Shown here: one piece after another, positions 1 to 8,520 of the stretch
Layout: every line of letters starts with the position of its first letter
Numbering within the stretch: the first letter of the stretch is position 1
Source: Lachnospiraceae bacterium
GTDB lineage: Bacteria; Bacillota; Clostridia; Lachnospirales; Lachnospiraceae
Reading direction: 5' to 3'
DNA: 35,255 nucleotides
Assembly (NCBI GenBank): GCA_021205225.1
Contig: JAJPXX010000210.1
Location: forward strand, 1 to 35,255
Translations under genes and position numbers: made by a program
The notes under the pieces: model-generated
Told to the model about the DNA's origin: nothing
Database searches by the model: none
Seen by the model: only the letters and a program-made list of their open reading frames with translations

Positions 1-34
1 GATAAAGATAAGAAAAACAAAGGAGGCGTTTATT

Positions 35-259
35 ATTTCTAATCGTTCAAGTAATACGACAGCAGTACCGGAAGCAAAGGGTGCGATGGATCGATTCAAG
101 TTTGAGGTAGCAAATGAACTGGGTGTGCCGCTCAGTGACGGTTATAACGGAAATCTGACTTCCAAGCAGAATGGCTCTGTAGGCGGTTATATGGTGAAGA
201 AAATGATCGAAGCGCAGGAGCGCCAGATGTCTGGGACCGGTACAACCACCACGATGTAA
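35..259 (+). CDS. Alpha/beta-type small acid-soluble spore protein (SASP), apparent ATT start
   Basis: Frame from 35 reads (M)SNRSSNTTAVPEAKGAMDRFKFEVANELGVPLSDGYNGNLTSKQNGSVGGYMVKKMIEAQERQMSGTGTTTTM*, with SASP hallmarks (FEVANELGV, NGSVGGYMVKKMIE). AGGAGG at 21-26. No in-frame ATG/GTG/TTG between position 2 and the conserved region. Missed by the ORF track. Confidence 0.88.
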   Translation: MSNRSSNTTAVPEAKGAMDRFKFEVANELGVPLSDGYNGNLTSKQNGSVGGYMVKKMIEAQERQMSGTGTTTTM

Positions 260-279
260 AAGAACGCGTGACAGGAAAG

Positions 280-308
280 CGCCGTGTGAGAACCACACGG
301 CGTTTTTC
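280..308 (+). terminator. Rho-independent terminator after the SASP gene
   Basis: 9-bp perfect stem CGCCGTGTG (280-288) / CACACGGCG (294-302), 5-nt loop, then TTTTT. Confidence 0.88.
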
Positions 309-383
309 AGTTTTTAATTCTAACACCCGGAGGCAAATGCCGGAACCGCTGATTTTGAAGCCGCCGCAGCGGTCTGGATTGTG

Positions 384-1421
384 TTACATAGTAAACTGTA
401 TTGCACAATAAGACGCATAGATGGCCAGCAGCAGGATTCCCTGTACTCTGTAAAGCTTCTGGCGGATCAGTGCCGGAACGGTCAGAATCAGCATTACCGC
501 AAACATTACGGGCAGATCCAGTACCAGAGATGCATTGTATCCGAAAAGCGTGGATGATACCGGAATACGGAATGGATTCAGCGTGATGGAAATACCGCAG
601 ACCAGGACCAGATTGAACAGGTTTGCCCCAATCACATTTCCCAGTGAAAGAGCGCCGTGTCCTTTGACCAGCGAGGTAATGGCGGTTACCAGCTCCGGAA
701 GGGAGGTACCCAGCGCGACAAAAGTCAGTGCGATAACCGATTCCGGTACGCCCAGCGCTTCCGCGATTAATGTTCCATTGTCCACCAGAAGATCCGCTCC
801 AATGGCAATCAGCACTGCTCCTGCGATCAGCAGAATAATCTCTTTTACAATACTGGAATTACCTTTATCGTCTGCGCGGTCTGAAGCGTCTTCCGCTGTG
901 GATTCCAGATTCCTCTCCGGGACAGCCTGCCCCAGTTCCCCGCCGGCTGATTCACTGACGGTCATCTGGCGCACCGTCGCGACCATGTATACCGCAAACA
1001 GCAGCAGAAGAAGGATACCGGTCCAGCGGGTGAAGGCTCCTGTTGAATAGGCGACCCCGGCATAGAAAAGAGCTGCCGCGAAGAAAAAGCAGATCGGAAG
1101 GGTAAGACTTTTCCGGGAGACCTTTCCCGGACGGACAGCGATCGTGATCGCAGAGATCAGAGAAGTATTGCAGATGATGGAACCGATGGCGTTTCCATAC
1201 GCAATCTCGCTGTGTCCGCTGACCGCTGAAGTCGCGGATACCATGACCTCCGGCAGCGTCGTGCCGATGGAAACCACCGTAGCGCCGATTAATAATTCCG
1301 GCAGATGAAATCGTTCGGCGATCCCGGTCGCGCCGTCTACAAACCAGTCTCCCCCTTTGATCAGAAAAAGGAGCCCAACCAGAAATAAAAGCACAGGAAT
1401 CAGCATAAATTGAACCTCCAT
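384..1421 (-). CDS. Calcium/sodium antiporter, CaCA family (YrbG-like)
   Basis: Two homologous membrane halves with alpha-repeat motifs (LLIGATVVSIGTTLPEVMVSATSA...GNAIGSIICN and VIALTFVALGTSLPELVTAITS...GNVIGANLFN). Start could be the internal Met 5 codons later. Confidence 0.9.
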   Translation of the reverse strand: MEVQFMLIPVLLFLVGLLFLIKGGDWFVDGATGIAERFHLPELLIGATVVSIGTTLPEVMVSATSAVSGHSEIAYGNAIGSIICNTSLISAITIAVRPGKVSRKSLTLPICFFFAAALFYAGVAYSTGAFTRWTGILLLLLFAVYMVATVRQMTVSESAGGELGQAVPERNLESTAEDASDRADDKGNSSIVKEIILLIAGAVLIAIGADLLVDNGTLIAEALGVPESVIALTFVALGTSLPELVTAITSLVKGHGALSLGNVIGANLFNLVLVCGISITLNPFRIPVSSTLFGYNASLVLDLPVMFAVMLILTVPALIRQKLYRVQGILLLAIYASYCAIQFTM

Positions 1422-1585
1422 TCAGTTTTTTAATAATTATTTCGAACTATCTCAGCTGTTTTATGTCAGCAAGAGAAGTATGCATCAAAGTCTTTTTTTC
1501 TGTCAAGCAGTATTTTTGATTTTTACACACATCCCTGATTTTGTCCGGTATTTTCATCCTTTTTCAATCGAATATGTGTTTTGTA

Positions 1586-1614
1586 TTGACAGTCCGGTTT
1601 GAAAAAATTATAAT
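1586..1614 (+). promoter_or_regulatory. Sigma-A-type promoter for rsmD-coaD
   Basis: TTGACA (1586-1591), 17-nt spacer, TATAAT (1609-1614); perfect consensus, about 42 nt upstream of rsmD. Confidence 0.88.
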
Positions 1615-1655
1615 CGTGTATGAACTGACAGGGAGATGGACGGACAGAAGCAGAT

Positions 1656-2234
1656 ATGAGAGTAATTGCCGGAAAGGCGCGGAGACTTCCGCTGAAAACA
1701 ATTGCGGGCGACGGCACACGGCCGACTACAGACCGGATTAAGGAGACGTTGTTTAATATTTTACAGAATGATCTGTATGGGATCCGTTTTCTTGATTTGT
1801 TTGCCGGGAGCGGCGGGATCGGGATTGAAGCCCTGAGCCGGGGGGCGGCTTTTGCCTGTTTTGCAGATCAGAACAGGGCGGCCGCAGACTGTATCCGGGA
1901 GAATTTACGGTTCACACATCTGGCCGGTCAGGCCGAAGTGCTTTGCTGTGATGTGCGCATGGCGCTTGAACGGTTAAACGGACAGCCGCCGTACCAGATT
2001 ATTTTTATGGATCCTCCATATGGAAAGGGACTGGAAGATGAGGTTTTAAAAGCGATTGCAGCAAAAAGGCCGACATTTGTCGATGCGCAGACCCTGTTTA
2101 TTCTGGAGATGGAGATGGAAACGGACGAGATGCATCTGGCAGATTATGGTTATGAGATTCTGCGTGTCAAGGAATACAAGACAAATAAACATATCTTTCT
2201 TATCCCGGCAGATTCCAAAGAGGAGGAGTTATGA
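1656..2234 (+). CDS. rsmD: 16S rRNA (guanine(966)-N(2))-methyltransferase RsmD
   Basis: [13 protein letters not shown]...[45 protein letters not shown]; next to coaD. Confidence 0.95.
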   Translation: MRVIAGKARRLPLKTIAGDGTRPTTDRIKETLFNILQNDLYGIRFLDLFAGSGGIGIEALSRGAAFACFADQNRAAADCIRENLRFTHLAGQAEVLCCDVRMALERLNGQPPYQIIFMDPPYGKGLEDEVLKAIAAKRPTFVDAQTLFILEMEMETDEMHLADYGYEILRVKEYKTNKHIFLIPADSKEEEL

Positions 2235-2722
2235 AACGAGCAGTTTATCCGGGCAGCTTTGACCCGGTAACAAAAGGACACCTGGACATTATTGAGCGCG
2301 CTGCGGCGGTTGCGGACGAGCTGGTAGTGGGAGTATTGAATAATAATGAAAAAACACCGTTGTTTTCTGTGGAAGAACGTGTTAATATGTTAAAAGATGT
2401 GACCTCCAATATTCCAAATGTACGGGTTGAGGCATTTTCCGGGCTTTCGGTTGAATTCTGCAAGAAGTGCGGAGCCTCATTTCTTGTACGCGGTTTAAGA
2501 GCCGTGACAGATTTTGAATATGAGCTTCAGATGGCGCAGACAAACAGAAGTCTTGAACGGGGAGTGGATACATTATTTTTTACGACGGCGCTGAATTATG
2601 CCTATATCAGCTCTACGATCGTAAAAGAGGTTGCATCCTATGGCGGTGACATTTCAGGCTTTGTGCCGCCACAGGTCGCGGAGCATGTTTATGCCAGAAT
2701 GGGCATTGTAAAGGGATCGTAA
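2231..2722 (+). CDS. coaD: Pantetheine-phosphate adenylyltransferase
   Basis: [63 protein letters not shown] overlap with rsmD. Confidence 0.97.
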   Translation: MKRAVYPGSFDPVTKGHLDIIERAAAVADELVVGVLNNNEKTPLFSVEERVNMLKDVTSNIPNVRVEAFSGLSVEFCKKCGASFLVRGLRAVTDFEYELQMAQTNRSLERGVDTLFFTTALNYAYISSTIVKEVASYGGDISGFVPPQVAEHVYARMGIVKGS

Positions 2723-2781
2723 CGTCTGGCTGCAGCAGGAAAGGAACGGAGTATAAATATTTAAGTAAGGAGAAGGGAACC

Positions 2782-3393
2782 ATGGCAAGCAGTAGAATTG
2801 AACAGATTATTGAAGAGATTGAGGAGTTTATTGACAGCTGTAAGTTTCAGCCGCTTTCCTCGACCAAGATCGTAGTAAACAAAGAAGAGCTTGAGGAGCT
2901 TCTTCGTGAGCTGCGCATGAAGACGCCGGATGAGATCAAGCGCTATCAGAAGATCATCAGCAACAAGGATGCGATCCTGGAAGACGCGCAGCAGAAGGCA
3001 GACGCGATCATCGCAGAGGCAAACGCGCAGGCGCAGAAGATTGTCAGCGACAGTGAGGTAATGCGGATTGCCGTCGAACAGTCCAGACAGCTGATCGATG
3101 AGACAAACGCGCAGGCGCAGGATATTATGGATCGGGCGACAGAGGATTCCAACAACATCCGTATGAGCGCGATTCGCTACACAGATGATATGCTGGGGAA
3201 TCTGGAGAAGATCATGAGCCATACGATTGACACGGCCGGGACGAAATACAGCAATTTTATCAATTCGCTCCAGTCCTGTTATGATATTGTGAGCAAAAAC
3301 CGCGCCGAGCTTTCTCCGTCTGTGGAGCCTTCCAGCTATACGCAGCCGGAAGAAGATGAGCTTAATATTACTGAGCCGCCGACAGCGGAGTGA
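2782..3393 (+). CDS. Coiled-coil protein of unknown function, often annotated as ATPase / H+-ATPase subunit H-like
   Basis: Long Ala/Gln/Glu-rich helical segments (AQQKADAIIAEANAQAQKIVSDSEVMRIAVEQSRQLIDETNAQAQDIMDRA); upstream AAGGAGAAGG; directly downstream of coaD. Confidence 0.75.
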   Translation: MASSRIEQIIEEIEEFIDSCKFQPLSSTKIVVNKEELEELLRELRMKTPDEIKRYQKIISNKDAILEDAQQKADAIIAEANAQAQKIVSDSEVMRIAVEQSRQLIDETNAQAQDIMDRATEDSNNIRMSAIRYTDDMLGNLEKIMSHTIDTAGTKYSNFINSLQSCYDIVSKNRAELSPSVEPSSYTQPEEDELNITEPPTAE

Positions 3394-3409
3394 TGGTTGA
3401 GAAAAAACG

Positions 3410-4342
3410 TCATCTGCCATAAACCAGCAGATATACGGCTATAGATATCAGAATTGTGAGCAGGGTGATTATCACCCTGCTTTTGATATAATAAAAGAGC
3501 ATATCCTGATCCATATGCGCGATCCCGGCGCTCTGTGCCAGAGCGGAGAGTCCTCCAAAAGCCGCGAGCGCGGATACCGCGACATATTTTCCGCACTCTG
3601 GCAGGGAGGATGCTGCGAGCAGGCGGATTCCGTTGGTCGCTTCTATACCGGACGCAAGCAGCAATACTGCCGGATTTGAGACCGGAGCGGCCTGCCAAAT
3701 GGCGCCGGAGAGGATTGCGAAGAGAAGAATATAAGCTCCAAGCCGAAGTGCGCTTTCCATGGCGCCATAAATACAGTCGTCCAGCAGCGTGAAGGACATT
3801 TTTTCACGCTTCGGGCTTTTCTGAGGACATTCCGGGCGCTGCCTCGTCCGGCCCGGACGGGCTTGCATCCAGCCGTACAGGAGAGCTGCGCCGAGTATCT
3901 GTAAAGCAAACCAGCCGGCCTGCTCCGGCAAGCACATCTGTTCGGCGGCCAGGTAAGAAAAGATGAAAGCGGGGCTCAGGTTGTTTGAAAAGCCAGACAG
4001 ATGTTTTGCTTCTTCCCGTGTGATTTTTCCATCCCGATACAGATCGCCGGTGAGTTTGGCTCCCACCGGCAGGCCGCAGAGAAAACCGGCCGGAATGACG
4101 AACGCTCCGTAAGCGGAACAGCCAAAGAGCCGGATAAAAGGACGGGTAACTGCTTTTGGCATATCTTCTGCACTTATGAGACGCAGGGCAAGATTGCTGA
4201 GAACGAAAAATGGAAAGAGAACCGGGAGCACCGAATGATACCAGAGCAGCAGGCCTTCTCTGGCGGAATTCAGAGCCGCTTGCGGGCAGAATAGCAGATA
4301 TCCAAAGAAAAGAAGGATCAGCAAGAGGGATTTTTTTGACAT
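3410..4342 (-). CDS. ylbJ: YlbJ-like sporulation integral membrane protein (nucleoside-recognition/Gate domain)
   Basis: MSKKSLLLILLFFGYLLFCPQAALNSAREGLLLWYHSVLPVLFPFFVLSNLAL...GLPVGAKLTGDLYRDGKITREEAKHLSGFSNNLSPAFIF. Start chosen at the internal Met (ORF extends to 4498). Confidence 0.8.
   Translation of the reverse strand: MSKKSLLLILLFFGYLLFCPQAALNSAREGLLLWYHSVLPVLFPFFVLSNLALRLISAEDMPKAVTRPFIRLFGCSAYGAFVIPAGFLCGLPVGAKLTGDLYRDGKITREEAKHLSGFSNNLSPAFIFSYLAAEQMCLPEQAGWFALQILGAALLYGWMQARPGRTRQRPECPQKSPKREKMSFTLLDDCIYGAMESALRLGAYILLFAILSGAIWQAAPVSNPAVLLLASGIEATNGIRLLAASSLPECGKYVAVSALAAFGGLSALAQSAGIAHMDQDMLFYYIKSRVIITLLTILISIAVYLLVYGR
3459..3484 (+). terminator. Rho-independent terminator for the rsmD-coaD operon, inside the 3' end of the convergent ylbJ-like CDS
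   Basis: Perfect 10-bp stem AGCAGGGTGA (3459-3468) / TCACCCTGCT (3472-3481), 3-nt loop, followed by TTT. Confidence 0.75.
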
Positions 4343-4511
4343 TTTGAGGCTCCGATAAGATTCTATGATACAGAATCTTATGTTCTTCCGGTTCTGGTTA
4401 TGATTTTTCATAATGAGGCATATATTGAGCTTCGGAGGAATATACTGTGCAGATGGTCTGTGTGTCGGAAGAGGATGGCCTGGCAATCCAAACGGCACGG
4501 AAAGGGGAGGT

Positions 4512-5333
4512 ATGCGCAGGAATGGTCTACGGCTGATCTGCTTTCTGTTTTTTCTGGCTGGCTGCTCCGTGTGGTTTTCCTCGTATCTGTATCAGAGACA
4601 GGCGGCGCTTTCACTAAATGCGCAGGCAGTTGAATCCGATTCCTTCCGGAGAATGAATTTGTCAGAAGGTACCCTTTCGAACCTGCAGGCAGCCGCGGGC
4701 AGTGATCTGACGCCAGGCGAGATACTGACGTCGCTGTACCCGTTTTGCAGGAACGATACGATTTTCTGGCCGGATCAGTGGGGGGATCATACTCTTTTCG
4801 TATGGAGAAATACACTCCCCGGAATAAATCGTACCGGCTATCAGGCCGTATGGGAAGCGTACGCTGCCATCTGGGATGATGTTGCGTGTTTTCCGGTCGC
4901 TGTGGGAACGGTTTCTTACGAGAATACCTGGATGTTTGAGCGCACCTATGGCGGTTTGCGCGGTCATGAGGGGACAGATCTGATTCCTGCCAGGAACCTG
5001 TCCGGCGTTTACCCGGTGGTCAGCATGACAAATGGTGTGGTGGAAAAAATTGGCTGGCTTAAGCAGGGCGGATACCGCATTGGAATTCGAAGTACGCTTG
5101 GCGGCTATTTTTACTATGCGCACCTGGACTCCTACGCGCGGGAATTTCAGGTCGGAGATGCCGTCAGCGCCGGCGAAAGGCTTGGAATGATGGGGGATAC
5201 CGGTTACGGTGAGGAGGGAACGCGGGGGATGTTTGATGTACATCTCCATCTGGGGATTTATATCCGTACAGAGCATTCAGAAGAGATGAGCGTGAATCCA
5301 TACTGGGTACTTCGATATGCGGAAGCATTATAA
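4512..5333 (+). CDS. M23-family (LytM-like) peptidase with N-terminal membrane anchor
   Basis: RTYGGLRGHEGTDLIPARN...GVVEKIGWLKQGGYRIGIRSTLGGYFYYAHLDSYA...HLHLGIYI; hydrophobic N-terminus. Start at MRRNGLRLICFLFFLAG after a GGGGAGG RBS (ORF opens at 4413). Confidence 0.85.
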   Translation: MRRNGLRLICFLFFLAGCSVWFSSYLYQRQAALSLNAQAVESDSFRRMNLSEGTLSNLQAAAGSDLTPGEILTSLYPFCRNDTIFWPDQWGDHTLFVWRNTLPGINRTGYQAVWEAYAAIWDDVACFPVAVGTVSYENTWMFERTYGGLRGHEGTDLIPARNLSGVYPVVSMTNGVVEKIGWLKQGGYRIGIRSTLGGYFYYAHLDSYAREFQVGDAVSAGERLGMMGDTGYGEEGTRGMFDVHLHLGIYIRTEHSEEMSVNPYWVLRYAEAL

Positions 5334-5373
5334 TAGCTTTCTATTCGCAGATGCAGATATGCTCTATTATGCA

Positions 5374-5402
5374 TTGCATCTTTTCCCTTTCTATGGTATG
5401 AT
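5374..5402 (+). promoter_or_regulatory. Sigma-A-type promoter for the small alarmone synthetase
   Basis: TTGCAT (5374-5379), 17-nt spacer, TATGAT (5397-5402). Confidence 0.65.
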
Positions 5403-5432
5403 AGCGAAGAAAACTGGTTGGCACATTGGTGG

Positions 5433-5460
5433 AAAACGGCGGCGGTTACCGCGCCGTTTT
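5433..5460 (+). promoter_or_regulatory. Inverted repeat in the leader of the alarmone synthetase gene
   Basis: AAAACGGCG (5433-5441) / CGCCGTTTT (5452-5460), immediately followed by the GGGAG RBS (5461-5465) of the 5472 ORF. Confidence 0.6.
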
Positions 5461-5471
5461 GGGAGTGAAAA

Positions 5472-6284
5472 ATGGAAATACTACTGTGGCGTGAAATCTT
5501 GAGCCCCTATGATCTGGCGGTGAAAGAACTCGTTTTAAAATTCGAACACTTAAGGAACGAATACCGAAGCCAGGGTCTTTATTCCCCGATTGAGCAGGTG
5601 ACTGGCCGGGTAAAAACAATCTCCAGCATTCTGGAAAAAGCACAGAGAAAAAATGTGAAAATTGAAGAATTTGAGGAGCGGATTTCTGATATCGCGGGCG
5701 TGCGGATTATCTGCCAGTTTGTTGAGGATATTCAGAAGGTGGTTGAGATTATCCGACAGCGCACGGATATGGAGGTAGTCAGTGAGCGGGACTATGTCAA
5801 CCATATGAAAGACAGCGGGTACCGCAGCTACCATATGATTATCCGCTATGAGGTACAGACCATCTCCGGCAGCCGTAAAATCCTTGCGGAGATCCAGATT
5901 CGTACATTGGCTATGAATTTCTGGTCTACGATTGAGCATTCTCTCCAGTATAAGTATCGGGAGAATATACCGGATCATATTCGCGAAAAGCTGACAAACG
6001 CGGCGAACGCGATCATTTCGCTGGATAATGAGATGTCTTCCGTGCGCAGTGAGATTATGGATGCGCAGAATTCTTCGCAGTTCCATTCTAGGCTGGTATC
6101 GGATATTCTGAATAACATCCAGAATCTTTACCGCGTGGCGAACCAGAGGGAAATTCAGAAGATACAGGATGAGTTTTATCGTATCTATGAACTGGACGAT
6201 ATTGATCAGCTGGCGCGGTTTGGCAGGGAACTGGATCTGATTGCGGAAGGATACCGCGCGCAGTCTGTAGAGAGTGAGATATGA
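5472..6284 (+). CDS. Small alarmone synthetase, (p)ppGpp synthetase family (RelA/SpoT domain; RelQ/SAS1-like)
   Basis: RVKTISSILEKAQRKN...DIAGVRIICQFVEDIQKVVEII...DYVNHMKDSGYRSYHMIIRYEV...AEIQIRTLAMNFWSTIEHSLQYKY. Confidence 0.92.
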   Translation: MEILLWREILSPYDLAVKELVLKFEHLRNEYRSQGLYSPIEQVTGRVKTISSILEKAQRKNVKIEEFEERISDIAGVRIICQFVEDIQKVVEIIRQRTDMEVVSERDYVNHMKDSGYRSYHMIIRYEVQTISGSRKILAEIQIRTLAMNFWSTIEHSLQYKYRENIPDHIREKLTNAANAIISLDNEMSSVRSEIMDAQNSSQFHSRLVSDILNNIQNLYRVANQREIQKIQDEFYRIYELDDIDQLARFGRELDLIAEGYRAQSVESEI

Positions 6285-6297
6285 AGGAAAAAGAGCT

Positions 6298-7752
6298 ATG
6301 TCTGTAAGAGAATGCCTTCCCGTAGAATTCGTTGCATCGATGCGCAGCCAGCTTGGAGATGAAACAGAGGGTTTTCTGTCCTCCTATGAACGGGAGGCGT
6401 ATTCCGGCATCCGCATAAATACCGGTAAAATACCGGTAAGGGAGGCTACAGAAAAATTGCCGTTTATCCGCGGCTCTGTTCCATGGACGGAAAACGGATT
6501 TTATGTATCCGGTACGTCCATCTCGCGGCATCCGTGGTATTACGCGGGACTTTATTATATACAGGAGCCAAGCGCCATGCTTCCGGCGAGCCTTCTGCCG
6601 ATTGCGCCGGGCGACCGGGTTCTTGATTTGTGCGCGGCTCCGGGCGGAAAAGCCACAGAGCTTGCTTCCCGCCTGAGGGGAAATGGACTGCTTGTCGCGA
6701 ATGATGTCAGTGCGAGCCGGGCAAAGGCACTGGTGAAAAACCTGGCTGTGTGGGGCACGGCGAATGCCTGTGTCACGGCAGAAACTCCCGAACGGCTTTA
6801 CGGGGCGTTTGGCTGTTTTTTTGATAAGATTCTCGTGGATGCGCCCTGTTCCGGAGAAGGGATGTTCCGGAAGGACAGCAGCCTGATCGCTTCCTGGAAG
6901 GAAAGGGGTCCCAGGGACTATGCGCCGCTGCAAAAAGAGATTCTCTCCTGGGCAGTGCGGATGCTAAAGCCGGGCGGAATGCTTTTGTATTCCACCTGCA
7001 CCTTTTCTAAAGAAGAAGACGAGGACGTAATAGCGGACACATTGGAGCGGTTTCCGGAGCTGACGCTGGTTCCTGTAAAAAAGAAAGACGGCTTTGCGCC
7101 AGGCATTGGACTGGAAAGCTGCATTCGCCTTTATCCGCACCGTGCAGACGGAGAGGGACATTTTGCGGCGCTGCTGCAAAAACGGCCGACGGAACGCCGG
7201 GATGAACCATGCGAACAGGAGGGGATTGTCTCCATAAGCCAGAGAAAAAAAGACAAAAGCGCAGCCGCCAGGGCAAGAGGCGAAAGTACCGGAAAGAATA
7301 TAAAACAGCTTCCGGAACCAGTCAGAGAATTCCTTGCACGGATTTCATACGCAGAAGACTTTCCTTTAAAAGCGGTTCTGGAGACTTTTTTGTATGAGCA
7401 GGTCGGCGATTCGTGTCTGCTGCTGCCTCCCTTTGATTTTCCAAGGAGTATCCGTTATCTGCGCACGGGCGTGAAGATCGGCAGCCTGAAGCGCGGCCGC
7501 TTTGAACCGTCTCAGGAGCTGGCGATGCTGCTGGATGCTTCCTGCTTTGAGGCGGTACTGGACATGGAGACTGATGATGAGCGCGTGCTGCGTTATCTGA
7601 AGGGCGAGACGATTGCGCTTAAGGAAACAGAGCCGGATCGGACAGGGGAAGGCTGGGTTCTGGTCTGTGCGGATGGCCATGGGCTTGGCTGGGGAAAATA
7701 TGGAAACGGGAGCCTGAAAAACAAATATTATCCCGGCTGGAGACTGCAGTGA
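6298..7752 (+). CDS. rsmF: RsmF/RsmB-family rRNA cytosine-C5 methyltransferase (NOL1/NOP2/Sun)
   Basis: VLDLCAAPGGKATELASRL, VDAPCSGEGMFRKD, LKPGGMLLYSTCTFSKEEDEDVI, C-terminal RsmF-type extension. Start at MSVREC after AAGGAAA (ORF opens at 6274). Confidence 0.9.
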   Translation: MSVRECLPVEFVASMRSQLGDETEGFLSSYEREAYSGIRINTGKIPVREATEKLPFIRGSVPWTENGFYVSGTSISRHPWYYAGLYYIQEPSAMLPASLLPIAPGDRVLDLCAAPGGKATELASRLRGNGLLVANDVSASRAKALVKNLAVWGTANACVTAETPERLYGAFGCFFDKILVDAPCSGEGMFRKDSSLIASWKERGPRDYAPLQKEILSWAVRMLKPGGMLLYSTCTFSKEEDEDVIADTLERFPELTLVPVKKKDGFAPGIGLESCIRLYPHRADGEGHFAALLQKRPTERRDEPCEQEGIVSISQRKKDKSAAARARGESTGKNIKQLPEPVREFLARISYAEDFPLKAVLETFLYEQVGDSCLLLPPFDFPRSIRYLRTGVKIGSLKRGRFEPSQELAMLLDASCFEAVLDMETDDERVLRYLKGETIALKETEPDRTGEGWVLVCADGHGLGWGKYGNGSLKNKYYPGWRLQ

Positions 7753-7792
7753 TGGAAGGCTCCATCCAAAAAACAGAAGAGGTTTTTACATA

Positions 7793-8482
7793 ATGCTAAA
7801 GCAGACGGAAGCAGTGATTTTTGACCTGGATGGAACGCTGGTCGATTCCATGTGGGTGTGGACGGATATTGATATTGAGTTCCTGGGGCGATATGGCTTT
7901 GCGCCTACGCCGGAGCTGACGGTCGCAATTGAAGGGATGGGGTTCACAGAGACCGCCGTTTACTTCAAAGAGCGATTTTCCATTCCGCTGACGGTGGAGG
8001 AAATCAAAGAAGAGTGGAACCGAATGGCTCTTGGAATCTATGGCACAAAGGTGCCGCTGAAGCCCGGTGCGGCAGCTTTTTTGCACTATCTCAGGGATAA
8101 CGCTTACCCGGTCGCGATTGCGAGCAGCAACAGTCAGGAGCTGATTCGCGCTGCGCTTGCGAATCAGCAGGTGGATGACTGTTTTGACGCGATTGTGACA
8201 TCCTGTGAGGTTGCGAAAGGAAAGCCGTCTCCGGATGTCTATCTCGCCGCGGCCGAAAAGCTTGGCGTTCGCCCGGAGGACTGTCTGGTATTTGAGGATG
8301 TACCGATGGGCGTTCTCGCCGGGAAAAACGCAGGAATGCATGTCTGCGCAATGGAGGATGCGTTTTCTTCTGCACGCAGGGCGGAAGTGCGGCGGCTCGC
8401 GGACTATTACATCCGCAGCTATGATGAGGTACTGGATGGCAGCTATGAGGTATTGCGCTGCCGGGAAGAATCTGTTTTGTGA
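7793..8482 (+). CDS. HAD-superfamily hydrolase, beta-phosphoglucomutase-like
   Basis: AVIFDLDGTLVDSMWVW, VAIASSNSQELIRAAL, KPSPDVYLAAAEKLG, CLVFEDVPMGVLAGKNAGM. Confidence 0.92.
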   Translation: MLKQTEAVIFDLDGTLVDSMWVWTDIDIEFLGRYGFAPTPELTVAIEGMGFTETAVYFKERFSIPLTVEEIKEEWNRMALGIYGTKVPLKPGAAAFLHYLRDNAYPVAIASSNSQELIRAALANQQVDDCFDAIVTSCEVAKGKPSPDVYLAAAEKLGVRPEDCLVFEDVPMGVLAGKNAGMHVCAMEDAFSSARRAEVRRLADYYIRSYDEVLDGSYEVLRCREESVL

Positions 8483-8520
8483 ATTGCCGTTTCCTATAAA
8501 AGCGGAGGAATGGAGTAAAA

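Noticed and set aside
2761-3420. 219-aa minus-strand ORF opposite the coiled-coil gene
   Set aside because: Shadow ORF of 2782-3393, which has an RBS and a coherent coiled-coil composition.
4343-4498. N-terminal extension of the ylbJ-like ORF (MPFGLPGHPLP...)
   Set aside because: Non-conserved-looking and crosses the divergent intergenic inverted repeat; the MSKKSLLL start fits a membrane-protein N-terminus better.
6088-6933. 281-aa minus-strand ORF
   Set aside because: Antisense to the alarmone synthetase and RsmF genes, both of which carry clear family motifs.
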